A DNA stretch of 64,000 nt from Sulfuracidifex tepidarius (GCF_008326425.1 NZ_AP018929.1:2432875-2496874), one strand, 5' to 3'; positions 1 to 9,873 are shown, counted from the stretch's first letter. The notes: generated by a model from the letters alone, not told the origin. Numbers and translations: made by a program.

Positions 1-296
1 ACTACAAGTTCCTGAAAGACGATATGAGAAGGGCATCTAAGTTCTTCAACTGGGAGTCCTTGGACATGTTAAAGGACGTATGGAAGATAGACGATGAAGT
101 AATAGGGAAGATAAAGAAAGACGCAGAGTATGTGGAGAACAACCTTGGGATAAAAATAGGAGAAGATAACGGTTATGAATTTAAGAAACATAGACTGCTG
201 AGCAGCATGTTCACATTATCCGTAAGAGAGGGTGAAACTGCAGAGGCAAAGCGCTTCCTTTATGAGATGGCAGTAGTAAGAAGATCTCTAGGGTAA
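1..296 (+). CDS. Uncharacterised protein, C-terminal fragment (5' truncated by window edge)
   Basis: The reading frame is open from the first complete codon at base 3, so the gene begins before the window and the ATG at 24 is probably internal. The visible ~98 residues are charged and helical, without a signal peptide, membrane segment or recognisable motif. The stop lies 2 bases before the TTG start of the downstream P-loop ATPase, so the two are probably co-transcribed. I do not recognise the family and assign no function. Confidence 0.6.
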   Translation, partial: YKFLKDDMRRASKFFNWESLDMLKDVWKIDDEVIGKIKKDAEYVENNLGIKIGEDNGYEFKKHRLLSSMFTLSVREGETAEAKRFLYEMAVVRRSLG

Positions 297-298
297 AC

Positions 299-1114
299 TT
301 GATCAAGATCTTAGTAAGCGGGGTTGTGCCGTTTGACTCTGGCAAGACTACTTTTTCTCTCAGACTTATGGATCTGATAAAGGAGATAGTAGGTGAGAAA
401 ACAGTATTCCCCTTCAAGCCAGTTGCTGGGCATAACTTGTGGTACAGCGAGCACACTATAGACGAATCCCTAAAACACGGCTTGCTGTTGGGTAACGATG
501 CACTCAAATATCTACAGAAGAGTAATCTAAATCCTAGGTACATCAACCCAGTTGCGGCTGCATCAGTACCGGTGGATCTGGACAAGTTATCCTTCGACTT
601 CACGGAATATGAAAGATACATGTTTGAAGGATCTTTCGTATTGATGAGGGAAACCACAATTCAAGGAAAGGAAATTCACGATAATTATTTCGTCAATAGG
701 AAGATTCTAAACATGTCAGTTCAGTCGTTATCAAAGAAGATGAGTAAAATGATAGACCTTTTCATGCCTGTTAGTGTAGATGACATCACATCTAGAATTC
801 TGAATGCCCATGAGAGGGTCTCGGAGTTCTTCAAGAGTGTAGCCAATTTAATTCAACCCGAGGTAACTATCATAGAGTCTTATAACGATGCCCTATCTCC
901 GTTGTCACTAGATTCACTAGACTTGGCCTTCATTGTCTCTCCTGGAAAGGCATTCGCAGTAGAAGGAGAGAGAGTTATCCACATCATGAAAGTAATGAAT
1001 TCTCCACCGTGGATAGTAAGAACTGGATCTGTGTTGAGATACCTAAGGAGTCACATTATAAAGTCGTTCGAATTACCAGCAGAGAAAAGCGTACTAGATC
1101 TAATATTTCACTAG
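299..1114 (+). CDS. Predicted P-loop ATPase/GTPase
   Basis: The protein has 271 residues and a Walker A-like motif at residues 8-18 (GVVPFDSGKTT) right after the first beta strand, which suggests a nucleotide-binding fold of the SIMIBI/dethiobiotin-synthase-like type. No clear Walker B or partner domain is visible; the rest is mixed alpha/beta. It starts at TTG 299, two bases after the upstream stop; no ATG lies near the P-loop. This resembles the archaeal group annotated only as predicted P-loop ATPase/GTPase. Substrate and role are unknown. Confidence is high for the gene and moderate for the fold. Confidence 0.7.
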   Translation: MIKILVSGVVPFDSGKTTFSLRLMDLIKEIVGEKTVFPFKPVAGHNLWYSEHTIDESLKHGLLLGNDALKYLQKSNLNPRYINPVAAASVPVDLDKLSFDFTEYERYMFEGSFVLMRETTIQGKEIHDNYFVNRKILNMSVQSLSKKMSKMIDLFMPVSVDDITSRILNAHERVSEFFKSVANLIQPEVTIIESYNDALSPLSLDSLDLAFIVSPGKAFAVEGERVIHIMKVMNSPPWIVRTGSVLRYLRSHIIKSFELPAEKSVLDLIFH

Positions 1115-1216
1115 GTTTCCCTTATCTAGAATTAACCTTGAGATTAAGACATCTGTAAGAGTTTCTATACAAACTGAACGTCAATAATATTGAACCAAAT
1201 ATCTTCTTGTTTTAGT

Positions 1217-1272
1217 AAAAAGGAAAGAAAAATAAGAGAAAGATGAAAAGGGGAAAAAGAGGGAAGGAAAAA
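1217..1272 (-). terminator. Pyrimidine/U-rich transcription terminator of the sqr-DUF1641 unit
   Basis: Read on the minus strand, the ~55 bases just after the DUF1641 stop are almost pure pyrimidine with several runs of four to five T. Crenarchaeal RNA polymerase terminates at such U-rich tracts without a hairpin. The tract also separates this unit from the convergent ATPase gene. Confidence 0.5.
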
Positions 1273-1273
1273 T

Positions 1274-2332
1274 TTACTGTTTCGCTTGTGTAGCTATCTT
1301 CCCTGTATTAGGATCGTATAGCTTTCCTATCTGCCTAAGTGCTGCGAAAGCAACTCCCATACCTCTCTGTACGTCAGGGTCCTTAAGTTCTCCAAGTATT
1401 GCCCACATACCCTTTACCGGTTTAACGTTCTCTGTCTTTAAAGCCTCTCCAGTTGCACTTATTAAGTAAGTAAAGTACTTGAAGTTGTTCAAGTCTATTG
1501 TAGCAAGGTCCTTGGTTATCTGATTCCAGTATGTCATTAAGTTAATTGTGAAGTCGTTTACCATGGCACCTATAATCTTGCCTAAAGAGTCTTCGTCTTT
1601 TATCAGACCTTTCACTGGGTCCAGAACTCCGTTTCTACTCAGATCTTTCAGGATGTCTAACACATTCTTCACCGCAACTACAGTATCCTCATCAGCCACA
1701 GTATCTACTAAATCAAGGAGATTTCCCCATCTGCTCAGGAGACCCATTGTCCTGTCGTTTACGATAGCACCTAAGATCTTACCGAGATACTCCTCATCAG
1801 TAAGCATCCCGCGAATGGGGTCAAGGATTCCGCTGTTCTTTAGGTCTCCAAAGAAGCCAAGGAGGTACTTCAGGTTGGAGATAGTGTCAGCGTCCATGAA
1901 CATATCAACGAGGTCTAGAAGCTTGTTCCAGTTAGTAGCGAGTGCCATTGTCCTGTCGTTTACGATAGCACCTAAGATCTTACCGAGATACTCCTCATCA
2001 GTAAGCATCCCGCGAATGGGGTCAAGGATTCCGCTGTTCTTTAGGTCTCCAAAGAAGCCAAGGAGGTACTTCAGGTTGGAGATAGTGTCAGCGTCCATGA
2101 ACATATCAACGAGGTCTAGAAGCTTGTTCCAGTTAGTAGCGAGTGCCATTGTCCTGTCGTTTACGATAGCACCTAAGATCTTACCTACATATTCTTCGTC
2201 ATCTAAGACTCCTCGTATCACATCGAGAAGGCCTAGCTTATCTGCACTTTGAATTATATCGAGAACTCTATTTAGGCTTTCTAATTTTTCTTCAGAAAGA
2301 AGTCTATCTAAAGCATCAAGTTGAGTATTCAT
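1274..2332 (-). CDS. DUF1641 repeat protein, partner of sulfide:quinone oxidoreductase
   Basis: The 352-residue helical protein contains four ~67-residue repeats, each with a core like LGKILGAIVNDRT followed by a W-N-LLDLVD segment and an LDP-(I/V)-(R/K)G segment. These are features of the DUF1641 family, which in Sulfolobales commonly sits beside sulfide:quinone oxidoreductase. Here the start lies 9 bases after the sqr stop, so one operon is likely. Repeats 1-2 and 2-3 contain a perfectly identical 67-residue block encoded by identical DNA (201-bp period), which points to recent internal duplication. No membrane segment or signal peptide is seen. The role is inferred: accessory or membrane-associating factor for SQR. 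Confidence 0.8.
   Translation of the reverse strand: MNTQLDALDRLLSEEKLESLNRVLDIIQSADKLGLLDVIRGVLDDEEYVGKILGAIVNDRTMALATNWNKLLDLVDMFMDADTISNLKYLLGFFGDLKNSGILDPIRGMLTDEEYLGKILGAIVNDRTMALATNWNKLLDLVDMFMDADTISNLKYLLGFFGDLKNSGILDPIRGMLTDEEYLGKILGAIVNDRTMGLLSRWGNLLDLVDTVADEDTVVAVKNVLDILKDLSRNGVLDPVKGLIKDEDSLGKIIGAMVNDFTINLMTYWNQITKDLATIDLNNFKYFTYLISATGEALKTENVKPVKGMWAILGELKDPDVQRGMGVAFAALRQIGKLYDPNTGKIATQAKQ
1744..2185. repeat. Perfect 201-bp tandem duplication inside the DUF1641 gene
   Basis: Bases 1744-1944 and 1945-2145 are identical by eye, and the first 40 bases of the unit occur a third time at 2146-2185 before diverging. The 201-bp period equals 67 codons, so the reading frame is kept. Zero synonymous differences imply a very recent duplication, gene conversion or strong slippage, or an assembly artefact. 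Confidence 0.9.
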
Positions 2333-2341
2333 GGAAAAAAA

Positions 2342-3577
<1,236 letters not shown>

Positions 3578-3770
3578 CTACTTATATGTTCATTTAACGT
3601 ACTTAATAAACCTTTTTAAAAAACTCTTTACAACCTAGAACTTTGTAATTATTTGTCTTTATAAGCCTTTTTATATATAAAAAACTTAATATTTAATAAT
3701 ATTCGGACATAGTTAAAAATGACAAAGAGAATTTGGAACCAACGAAGCTAAGACAGCCACTCACTTTTAA

Positions 3771-3802
3771 TTTATCAAGTATAGCTTACGATTTATCGAG
3801 TA
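3771..3802. promoter_or_regulatory. Pair of 11-bp direct repeats phased at 21 bp (operator-like)
   Basis: TTTATCAAGTA (3771-3781) and TTTATCGAGTA (3792-3802) differ at one base and start 21 bases apart, two turns of B-DNA. This is the geometry expected of a tandem protein-binding site. The proximity to a regulator gene with two winged-helix domains is suggestive; function is inferred. Confidence 0.4.
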
Positions 3803-3812
3803 GAATTTAGTA

Positions 3813-3842
3813 ACTTATAGCATTTTATGTTTTGCTATAAGT
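3813..3842. repeat. 10-bp perfect inverted repeat with 10-bp spacer
   Basis: ACTTATAGCA (3813-3822) and TGCTATAAGT (3833-3842) are exact reverse complements around a 10-base AT spacer. It could be an operator for a dimeric regulator. A transcribed hairpin is possible, but no terminator role is evident because no gene ends nearby. Confidence 0.5.
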
Positions 3843-4003
3843 ATTAAGCAAGTATAATAACAATATACTATTAAATAAGTATTTTCTACATTTTATAGAA
3901 CTAATATAATAACATAGACAATAAGTAAAATTTTGAACATACATCCTTTATTAACAGATATATGAAAAAAAACTTTAAAATCATTAAAGTACACATTATT
4001 ATT

Positions 4004-4594
4004 ATGTTATCACTAGAAGACAAGTACGTAGAAGTGAAAGGAACTAAAATTCATTACCTTGAGAAGGGAAATGGAAGGCCATTCCTCCTATTTCACGGCG
4101 CGAGATTCAACGCCTATACCTATAAAGAGACAGGCACGATAGATACAATAGCTGATTCAGGTTTTAAGGCTATATCAGTAGATTTCCCCGGCTATGGGAA
4201 ATCATCATCAGGGTCTTTCTCAGGCATCAGTGATTTCATCAATTATTTCATTGATGAAACGAAATTCGAAAAGCCAATAATCCTAGGTGCATCGATGGGT
4301 GGGGAGGCCGTGTTAGGCTTCGCAGTGAAACATCCTGACAAGGTAGGTGGCCTTGTCCTTGTAGGTGCTGTAGGGGTCTCCTCTTATGAACGCGAATTAC
4401 CTAAGTTAGATGGAAAACCGGTCCTGCTTATATGGGGCTCTAATGACAGCGTGTCGAGCAGGAGTAACGCTGAGTTAATCCAAAAGTATGTAAAGACGTC
4501 CAAGTTCTTCACGATAGGGAAACAGCATGCGTGCTATCTAGACGATCCCAACGGCTTCAATGAGAAGATAAAGGAATTCCTGAAGGGTCTTTGA
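4004..4594 (+). CDS. Alpha/beta hydrolase
   Basis: The 196-residue protein has a complete catalytic triad: Ser97 in the nucleophile elbow GASMGG, Asp148 in WGSND and His175 in GKQHAC. The oxyanion-hole segment FHGARF is near residue 30. The family hydrolyses esters or related bonds; the substrate cannot be read from sequence. ATG 4004 is preferred over ATG 3962 because a TATA box (3971-3980) lies ~27 bases before it, inside the longer version, and the conserved fold begins right after. The stop overlaps the start of the next gene (TGATG), so the hydrolase and the winged-helix regulator form a translationally coupled pair. Confidence 0.82.
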   Translation: MLSLEDKYVEVKGTKIHYLEKGNGRPFLLFHGARFNAYTYKETGTIDTIADSGFKAISVDFPGYGKSSSGSFSGISDFINYFIDETKFEKPIILGASMGGEAVLGFAVKHPDKVGGLVLVGAVGVSSYERELPKLDGKPVLLIWGSNDSVSSRSNAELIQKYVKTSKFFTIGKQHACYLDDPNGFNEKIKEFLKGL

Positions 4595-5238
4595 TGTCAG
4601 AAGAAGACCAAATACTCATGGATAAGCTGAAGGATGTTCTAATAGATTCTAGATATTTACAAGTTTTAGAACATTTAAAGAAGGCTAATGTGGACTATGG
4701 AAAATCCATTATGTTAAACACTAAAATTCCAATACAGGAAGTTGTTGATATACTAGATTACCTAGAAAAGAAAGGACTAATAGAGAGAGTCCACGGTGCG
4801 ACTCTAAAGAATACTGAGGCTAAATACAAACTCAGTTCTGAAGTCCACAAGCATCATACTTACTATACGCTGACAAGAATAGGGGATCATCTGCTTAGAA
4901 GGCTTGACGAAAGGATGCTGATAAAAGGGTACATCTCGCTTCTGAAGTCTGATGAACTTTACCTTTCGCTAGTCTCGTTGGCTGATCAACTGAACGCCGA
5001 TCATGCCCTAACTTACGCTAAACTTACCCACAAACCAATAGAGGAAATAATACCTAAACTTGAGGAGTTGGAAAGAATGGGAATAATGGAGGAAGCTAAA
5101 GCAAAGGTCATAAAGTTCGGGGAGAGAAAGTCTAAGCCGAAGAAAGAGACTAGGACACACCATAAATATTACGGGCTGACAAGAACTGGGGAGATGGTAG
5201 TAAGGGAGATGAAGAGAAAGGGAATTATAGGAAAATGA
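4594..5238 (+). CDS. Tandem winged-helix DNA-binding protein
   Basis: The 214-residue protein is an internal duplication of a winged-helix domain. Each half has a helix-turn-helix region followed by a signature with HHxYY-LTR-G (HKHHTYYTLTRIGD near residues 88-101 and HHKYYGLTRTGE near residues 190-201). The basic segment KFGERKSKPKKE precedes the second signature. The ATG overlaps the hydrolase stop by one base. It is probably a transcription regulator; the phased direct repeats upstream of the operon are candidate operators, implying autoregulation. A predicted-PadR/MarR-like annotation would also be reasonable. Confidence 0.75.
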   Translation: MSEEDQILMDKLKDVLIDSRYLQVLEHLKKANVDYGKSIMLNTKIPIQEVVDILDYLEKKGLIERVHGATLKNTEAKYKLSSEVHKHHTYYTLTRIGDHLLRRLDERMLIKGYISLLKSDELYLSLVSLADQLNADHALTYAKLTHKPIEEIIPKLEELERMGIMEEAKAKVIKFGERKSKPKKETRTHHKYYGLTRTGEMVVREMKRKGIIGK

Positions 5239-5352
5239 AGAGAGATAAGAAGAAAAAGTTGCGCATGCATATTCTAGATATTTAATTAGACATCGATCTT
5301 TATATTTATAAATTTGTGATTTGTACCAAAAATCTGTACATCCTTATTAATC

Positions 5353-6288
5353 TCATTTGCTTATCTTTGCGATTACATCGTCCCTAATTTTCTCAACTGA
5401 TTTGAGAAGTGGCATCATGAGAATCTCTTTCTTGTTTTCATCTATCGTCTTCTGAAGAACTTGATCTATGTTTCTTCTAACGATGAGCTCAACCATCTTG
5501 ACTCTCCTATCCACAATTCTGCGCCTGAAAATACCGTTTGACTCAAGGAAAGATTTATGCTCTTCGAACATGTCTACTAACTCCTTTATCCCTTCTCCCT
5601 TAGTTGCAACGGTCTTGGTAACGATTGGCTTCCACCCATCTCTGAAGTTAATCTCTGCTGAATCTATGACGAACTTAGTAGAGATATAAGACGCCTCTGC
5701 TTCAGGTTTATCAGCCTTGTTTATAACGTAAAAGTCTCCTATCTCCATTATTCCCGCTTTCAGGGCTTGAATTTCGTCTCCTGTCCCTGGAACTGTAAGC
5801 ACTGCTATTGTATGTACACTAGATACGACTTCGGTATCAGTTTGCCCGGCCCCAACGGTCTCAACTATTATTCTATCGTAACCTAATCCGTCGAGGGCCT
5901 CTATCAACATCAACGCTTCAGCAGAAACCCCACCTAAATGACCTCTTGATGCCAAACTTCTTATGAAAACATTACTCAACATGCTTCTGTCCTGCATCCT
6001 TATGCGATTACCCATGAAGGATCCTTTAGTGAAAGGGCTGGAAGGGTCTATCATTACTACTCCAACTTTGTGATGCCTCCTTACATACTCGTCGATTAAG
6101 GCTCCAATGATTGTGCTCTTCCCAGCGCCAGGTATTCCAGTAATGCCAACTACGTGAGCCGAGCCGGACCTCTCTGCTAAGTACTCTAATGCCTTCAACC
6201 CCTCTGGATCAACGTACTCTATTTTTGTAAGCAGCCTGGCTATTGCAAGTTCCTCTCCCTTGAGAGCTCTCTCAAGAAGCATGCTCAA
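5353..6288 (-). CDS. meaB: Methylmalonyl-CoA mutase-associated GTPase MeaB
   Basis: The 311-residue G protein loads and protects the adenosylcobalamin cofactor of methylmalonyl-CoA mutase. Visible motifs are Walker A GIPGAGKST at residues 51-59, the switch region with VVMIDPSSP, ETVGAGQTD as the Walker B/switch II part and NKAD as the base-specificity motif. The length is normal for MeaB/ArgK. The start overlaps the mutase small-subunit stop by 17 bases, showing coupling. In Sulfolobales the mutase acts in the 3-hydroxypropionate/4-hydroxybutyrate cycle; that link is from family knowledge. Confidence 0.93.
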   Translation of the reverse strand: MSMLLERALKGEELAIARLLTKIEYVDPEGLKALEYLAERSGSAHVVGITGIPGAGKSTIIGALIDEYVRRHHKVGVVMIDPSSPFTKGSFMGNRIRMQDRSMLSNVFIRSLASRGHLGGVSAEALMLIEALDGLGYDRIIVETVGAGQTDTEVVSSVHTIAVLTVPGTGDEIQALKAGIMEIGDFYVINKADKPEAEASYISTKFVIDSAEINFRDGWKPIVTKTVATKGEGIKELVDMFEEHKSFLESNGIFRRRIVDRRVKMVELIVRRNIDQVLQKTIDENKKEILMMPLLKSVEKIRDDVIAKISK

Positions 6289-6703
6289 CCTTTTGGCCCC
6301 TCTTCTTAGCTACGGCTTGCTTTATGAATTCAGAAATCTCCTTCAAGTTAGACCCAGGCATGAAAACTTGATCTACTCCCATATCCTTCAGAGTCTGAAT
6401 GTCTTGAGGTGGTATTACTCCTCCTACCACAAGGACAACGTCATCTAGCTGGTTCTCTCTCATTAACTTAGTGATATGAGGTACGAGCTCCAGATGAGCT
6501 CCGCTTAATATGCTTATTCCTATCACGTCAGCGTCTTCTTGAACTGCTGCCTTCACGATCTGTTCTGGAGTCTGCCTCAGACCGGTATAGACTACTTCCA
6601 TTCCTGCGTCCTTCAAAGCCCTAGCTATTACCTTAGCTCCTCTATCATGTCCATCCAACCCTAGTTTTGCCACTACTACCTTGATTCTTTTCTCCGAAGA
6701 CAT
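6272..6703 (-). CDS. Methylmalonyl-CoA mutase, small (B12-binding) subunit
   Basis: The 143-residue protein is a stand-alone cobalamin-binding domain. It carries the base-off/His-on motif DGHDRG with the cobalt-ligand His near residue 19, followed by the conserved GAKVIARAL and YTGLRQTPEQ segments and a GG-V-P loop at about residues 94-99. The catalytic TIM-barrel subunit is not in the window, so this is the split archaeal form. It is the first gene of a two-gene unit with meaB. Confidence 0.93.
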   Translation of the reverse strand: MSSEKRIKVVVAKLGLDGHDRGAKVIARALKDAGMEVVYTGLRQTPEQIVKAAVQEDADVIGISILSGAHLELVPHITKLMRENQLDDVVLVVGGVIPPQDIQTLKDMGVDQVFMPGSNLKEISEFIKQAVAKKRGQKVEHAS

Positions 6704-6817
6704 CGAAGAACTGTAATCTTTAAAACGTTTAAACCTTTCGGCTATTTAGTCTCTATAAATAATATGGATTTGACATAAATTCTAGAAACTTTTTTGAGTA
6801 ACATAGCCTAATTACTA

Positions 6818-7222
6818 ATGATGACCGAGCTCTCAGGAACTACGCTGAAGATTTATAATTACATGATCAAACAAAAAAAGCCTGTAAAACTGACTAAGAT
6901 TCAGAAAGATTTGAACATGAGCTCGAAGTCATTAGTTCATTATCATTTGAAAAAATTGATAGAAGAAGGACTAGTAAAAGAAGTTGACGACGGTTATATA
7001 GTTAGCAAGGTAGTTCTAGAGGATTACATTAGGATAAGGAGCATGGTATTGCCCAATTCAATATTTCTGGCTTCCTTCTTCATATCTTCTCTTGTTCTAT
7101 TCGTTATCATTTCTCTATTTTACTCTGGTAACGATACGAGCAGCATCTTTGCAGGACTTGTGATAGCCACAGCGTCGGCTTATTTTGTAAGGGATGTCGT
7201 GAGGAAGATTAAAAGGTTTTAA
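6818..7222 (+). CDS. Winged-helix protein with C-terminal membrane anchor
   Basis: The 134-residue protein begins with a winged-helix domain of about 70 residues (LTKIQKDLNMSSKSLVHYHL is the turn and recognition helix) and ends with two hydrophobic segments around residues 77-97 and 104-124. It is probably a membrane-tethered DNA-binding regulator of the small type common in Sulfolobales. The start is the first of two adjacent ATGs at 6818. Target genes are unknown. Confidence 0.72.
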   Translation: MMTELSGTTLKIYNYMIKQKKPVKLTKIQKDLNMSSKSLVHYHLKKLIEEGLVKEVDDGYIVSKVVLEDYIRIRSMVLPNSIFLASFFISSLVLFVIISLFYSGNDTSSIFAGLVIATASAYFVRDVVRKIKRF

Positions 7223-7237
7223 CACCTTAGGATTATA

Positions 7238-7525
7238 CTATACTTTTGTAATATAGTAGTAAAAAACTAATAAAGATGAAAAAGCCAGAATTAGAGTAGC
7301 CAAAGAAGGATATATGTAGATAGGATTAGAGTTATTTCTCCACATTATGAAGTCAGTTAAAAAGGAAAAGAACTCTCCTACCAGTAGTAAGGCAAGGACA
7401 GATAGTATTTTAGTTAAACCACTTTTAAATTCCTTATTTAGTCTAAAGAATTCAATCATAATAAGAACTGTAATAATTATTCCTATAATTGCAATAGAAA
7501 TATGTAAATACCAGATTTTTATCAT
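7238..7525 (-). CDS. Small three-helix membrane protein
   Basis: The 95-residue protein is mostly hydrophobic, with three predicted membrane segments (about residues 7-25, 39-58 and 70-92) and no recognisable motif. It is convergent with the winged-helix membrane protein, only 15 bases between stops. An opposite-strand frame of 70 residues overlaps it but looks non-coding. The gene is probable, not certain. Confidence 0.5.
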   Translation of the reverse strand: MIKIWYLHISIAIIGIIITVLIMIEFFRLNKEFKSGLTKILSVLALLLVGEFFSFLTDFIMWRNNSNPIYIYPSLATLILAFSSLLVFYYYITKV

Positions 7526-7642
7526 TTTAGAGTATAGTAGAAACGATTCCTTTATTTAATGTTTTCCCTAAATTACATAACTAGTTAAAAGGAGTACAGT
7601 GCTTCGAATAAGAATATAAAATACGCTATAGTTAAGAATCGT

Positions 7643-8350
7643 GTGAAAGGCTGGTCAATGGTAGCTGCTGGCATATTGGCATCTATATTCTTTGCAGCAG
7701 TAGCACTTTACGTTCCCTATGTTGTATTACACTCAGAAAGAATAAACGGAGTCATAACGGTTTCAGAAGATGGAACTTTAAACGAATATAATCAGACTGC
7801 ACTATTGCTGTCAACGCCCAGAACCTGGAATGAAGCACCAGCATATCTTTCATCGAACTATTCTAAAGTCATTGTATTACTCTTGAATTATAGCTCAATT
7901 GAATATAATAGCTTATCTAGTGACGGAAAAGAAAATAATACTGCAAATTACACTACTTTTTATAGTTATTCATCTTCTACTTTTAACGGGAGTCAGATCT
8001 TCCTTTTCGTGATGAACTCCTCTTTAGTTTGTTCTAGAGGAGACACTTTTTCAGTATATCCCGATCTAATTTCTATAAATGCGTCAGAGATTTTACCCCT
8101 GCTTATATCGTTCTCTCCAAACGATTCAATATACTTCCCAATTTACTCTCACTATTATACTGTAAAGAGCGTAAGATACACTTACAATCCCTCTGAGAAC
8201 AAGGTTTATGTCCAACTTTACCTTGATTTCCACATAAAGGAAAATCAGTTTGACCACTACCAAGTAATGATCATAGTAATACCTCTGAGGGACACAGTGG
8301 GCTCAATTCAGAACATTGCATTCATAGTTCAAAACAAAGAGATTAATTAG
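7643..8350 (+). CDS. Secreted or membrane-anchored protein of unknown function
   Basis: The 235-residue protein starts with a hydrophobic segment (residues ~5-28) that can act as signal anchor, followed by an extracytoplasmic domain rich in Ser, Tyr and Asn with several N-x-S/T sequons, typical of glycosylated Sulfolobales surface proteins. No catalytic motif is seen. The GTG start at 7643 is taken; ATG 7658 is an alternative. A TATA-like ATATAAAATAC lies about 25-30 bases upstream. Confidence 0.6.
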   Translation: MKGWSMVAAGILASIFFAAVALYVPYVVLHSERINGVITVSEDGTLNEYNQTALLLSTPRTWNEAPAYLSSNYSKVIVLLLNYSSIEYNSLSSDGKENNTANYTTFYSYSSSTFNGSQIFLFVMNSSLVCSRGDTFSVYPDLISINASEILPLLISFSPNDSIYFPIYSHYYTVKSVRYTYNPSENKVYVQLYLDFHIKENQFDHYQVMIIVIPLRDTVGSIQNIAFIVQNKEIN

Positions 8351-8556
8351 TATCGCTCATATAATATGACAAATAGAGGTCATCAAAGTTTTAAAATGCT
8401 TTGCGTCACTAGCTAACTCTAGTCCTCGTGCATTAAATATCATAAAAAGTCTCTATTAAGATTTAGAAAGAAGGGTAAAGTGTTTCTGTTTAAATTTGAA
8501 TTTAAAATAACTTTTATATATCTTTCTTTTTACTGCATAAAAACCGTGATATTTGC

Positions 8557-9420
8557 CTATAGCTCTAAATCCTTGAGCGTAAAGTATATTGATGCTTGAG
8601 CATTGGAGTCCTCCTGAAGTGGCGATCTGCAGTTCCCCACATATAAACCTCTATACTTCATAGCTATCTTAACGCCTGTTGGATAGTCTGGCAGAGACGT
8701 CACCTGAGCTAGCATCCTAATTTTGTTTGCTAAATCTATAACCTCGGAGTTAATCCCTGCCTCAGATTTCTTAGCTATCTCCACTAATAATTCAGGGGCA
8801 AAGTTTCCAACTGCGGTAACTATACCTTCTACTTTATCTACAATTGCTTGAAGAACTGTAACGTCGCTCCCAGAAAACAGCTCAAACTTTAACTGATCCT
8901 TAAGACTTACAAAGGAAGATAGTTCTTCTAAGTCGCTAGTTGACACTTTCATCCCGTCTATCAAACCTTCCTCGATTAATTTCCTTATGTAATCTATGGG
9001 AATATTCAACCTAGTAGACGACGGATTATAATAGAAATAGACCTTGTTTCCAGTCTTCCTTAAAGACTCAAAATACATCATCAAACCCTTGAGCCCCGTG
9101 ATATGATAAGTAGGAGGCAAACTGAAGACCGAGCCGACTCCCAAGTCTATCATTTTTCTAGTTAACCTTATGGCATTGCTTACAGAGTCCGAGCTAACTC
9201 CTACAATTACATTTTCCTTATCTTTGCTTCTCTCTAGTACACTTTTAACAACAGTCAGTTTCTCATCTTCGTTTAGCATGTTGAACTCTCCAGTAGTGCC
9301 AAGAACCCAATAAGAGGAAATCCCATTTTTCCTCTGGAAGGAAATCACCTGATCTAAGGCGTTAACATCGAGCTCCTCTTTCAGATTAAATGGCGTTACT
9401 AACGCGGTTATTATGTTCAT
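8557..9420 (-). CDS. DapA/KdgA-family aldolase (class I, Schiff-base)
   Basis: The 287-residue TIM-barrel enzyme carries the family motif GTTGE at residues 41-45, the general acid/base Tyr131 in YYNPSS and the Schiff-base Lys158 in DGMKVS. The family includes dihydrodipicolinate synthase, N-acetylneuraminate lyase and the 2-keto-3-deoxy(6-phospho)gluconate aldolase of the Sulfolobus branched Entner-Doudoroff pathway. Divergence from my memory of Sulfolobus KdgA makes a paralogue more likely than the main KdgA. The exact substrate cannot be set. No pathway genes flank it. Confidence 0.8.
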   Translation of the reverse strand: MNIITALVTPFNLKEELDVNALDQVISFQRKNGISSYWVLGTTGEFNMLNEDEKLTVVKSVLERSKDKENVIVGVSSDSVSNAIRLTRKMIDLGVGSVFSLPPTYHITGLKGLMMYFESLRKTGNKVYFYYNPSSTRLNIPIDYIRKLIEEGLIDGMKVSTSDLEELSSFVSLKDQLKFELFSGSDVTVLQAIVDKVEGIVTAVGNFAPELLVEIAKKSEAGINSEVIDLANKIRMLAQVTSLPDYPTGVKIAMKYRGLYVGNCRSPLQEDSNAQASIYFTLKDLEL

Positions 9421-9474
9421 TTTAAGGTCGATTTAGTAAAAGGTTTATTTACTTAAAAACTGAATGTTAAGTTA

Positions 9475-9873
9475 ATGCAGATATCCAAGAGGGAATACGA
9501 CTACCTTACAGTTATAAAGAAGTACAACGACGAGAATAGCGGTGCGAAAATAACTAGAATAGCTAAAGAAATGGGTATCTCTCCTGCAAGTGTTTTCGAG
9601 GAAATAGACCATCTAGTAGACAAAAACCTAGTTAGAAAGGAAAGAGATGGGATATGGATAACTGATTCTGGACAAAGGGAATATGACGAATGGACAAAGA
9701 CTCATAGAGTAGTAGAGACTTTTTTAGTCAGACTAGGTTTCGACGAGAAATCCGCTTGTGACTTCTCCAAGAAGTTTGACTACGCGATTCCGGAGGAAGT
9801 TATGGAAAAACTTTATGTATACCTAGGCAAACCTAAAACATGCCCTCATGGAGGCGAGATTAACCAAGAATGA
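9475..9873 (+). CDS. DtxR/MntR-family metal-dependent transcription regulator
   Basis: The 132-residue protein has an N-terminal winged helix (ITRIAKEMGISPASVFEEID is the helix-turn-helix) followed by a dimerisation region ending in CPHGGEI, the metal-site signature of the DtxR family. It lacks the SH3-like third domain, as short members do. Its stop overlaps the ATG of the DedA gene by 4 bases. The pairing suggests metal- or envelope-linked regulation of the operon. Confidence 0.85.
   Translation: MQISKREYDYLTVIKKYNDENSGAKITRIAKEMGISPASVFEEIDHLVDKNLVRKERDGIWITDSGQREYDEWTKTHRVVETFLVRLGFDEKSACDFSKKFDYAIPEEVMEKLYVYLGKPKTCPHGGEINQE

Noticed and set aside
1548-2252. 234-residue open frame on the plus strand over the DUF1641 gene
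   Set aside because: It is the antisense shadow of the repeated minus-strand gene, with the same 201-bp periodicity and no family resemblance.
7347-7559. 70-residue plus-strand frame opposite the three-helix membrane protein
   Set aside because: Composition is basic and patternless, while the opposite strand gives a clean three-helix membrane protein.
8351-8556. Possible minus-strand C/D RNA around TTGATGA
   Set aside because: No D or D' box at proper distance; AT-rich background explains the single match.
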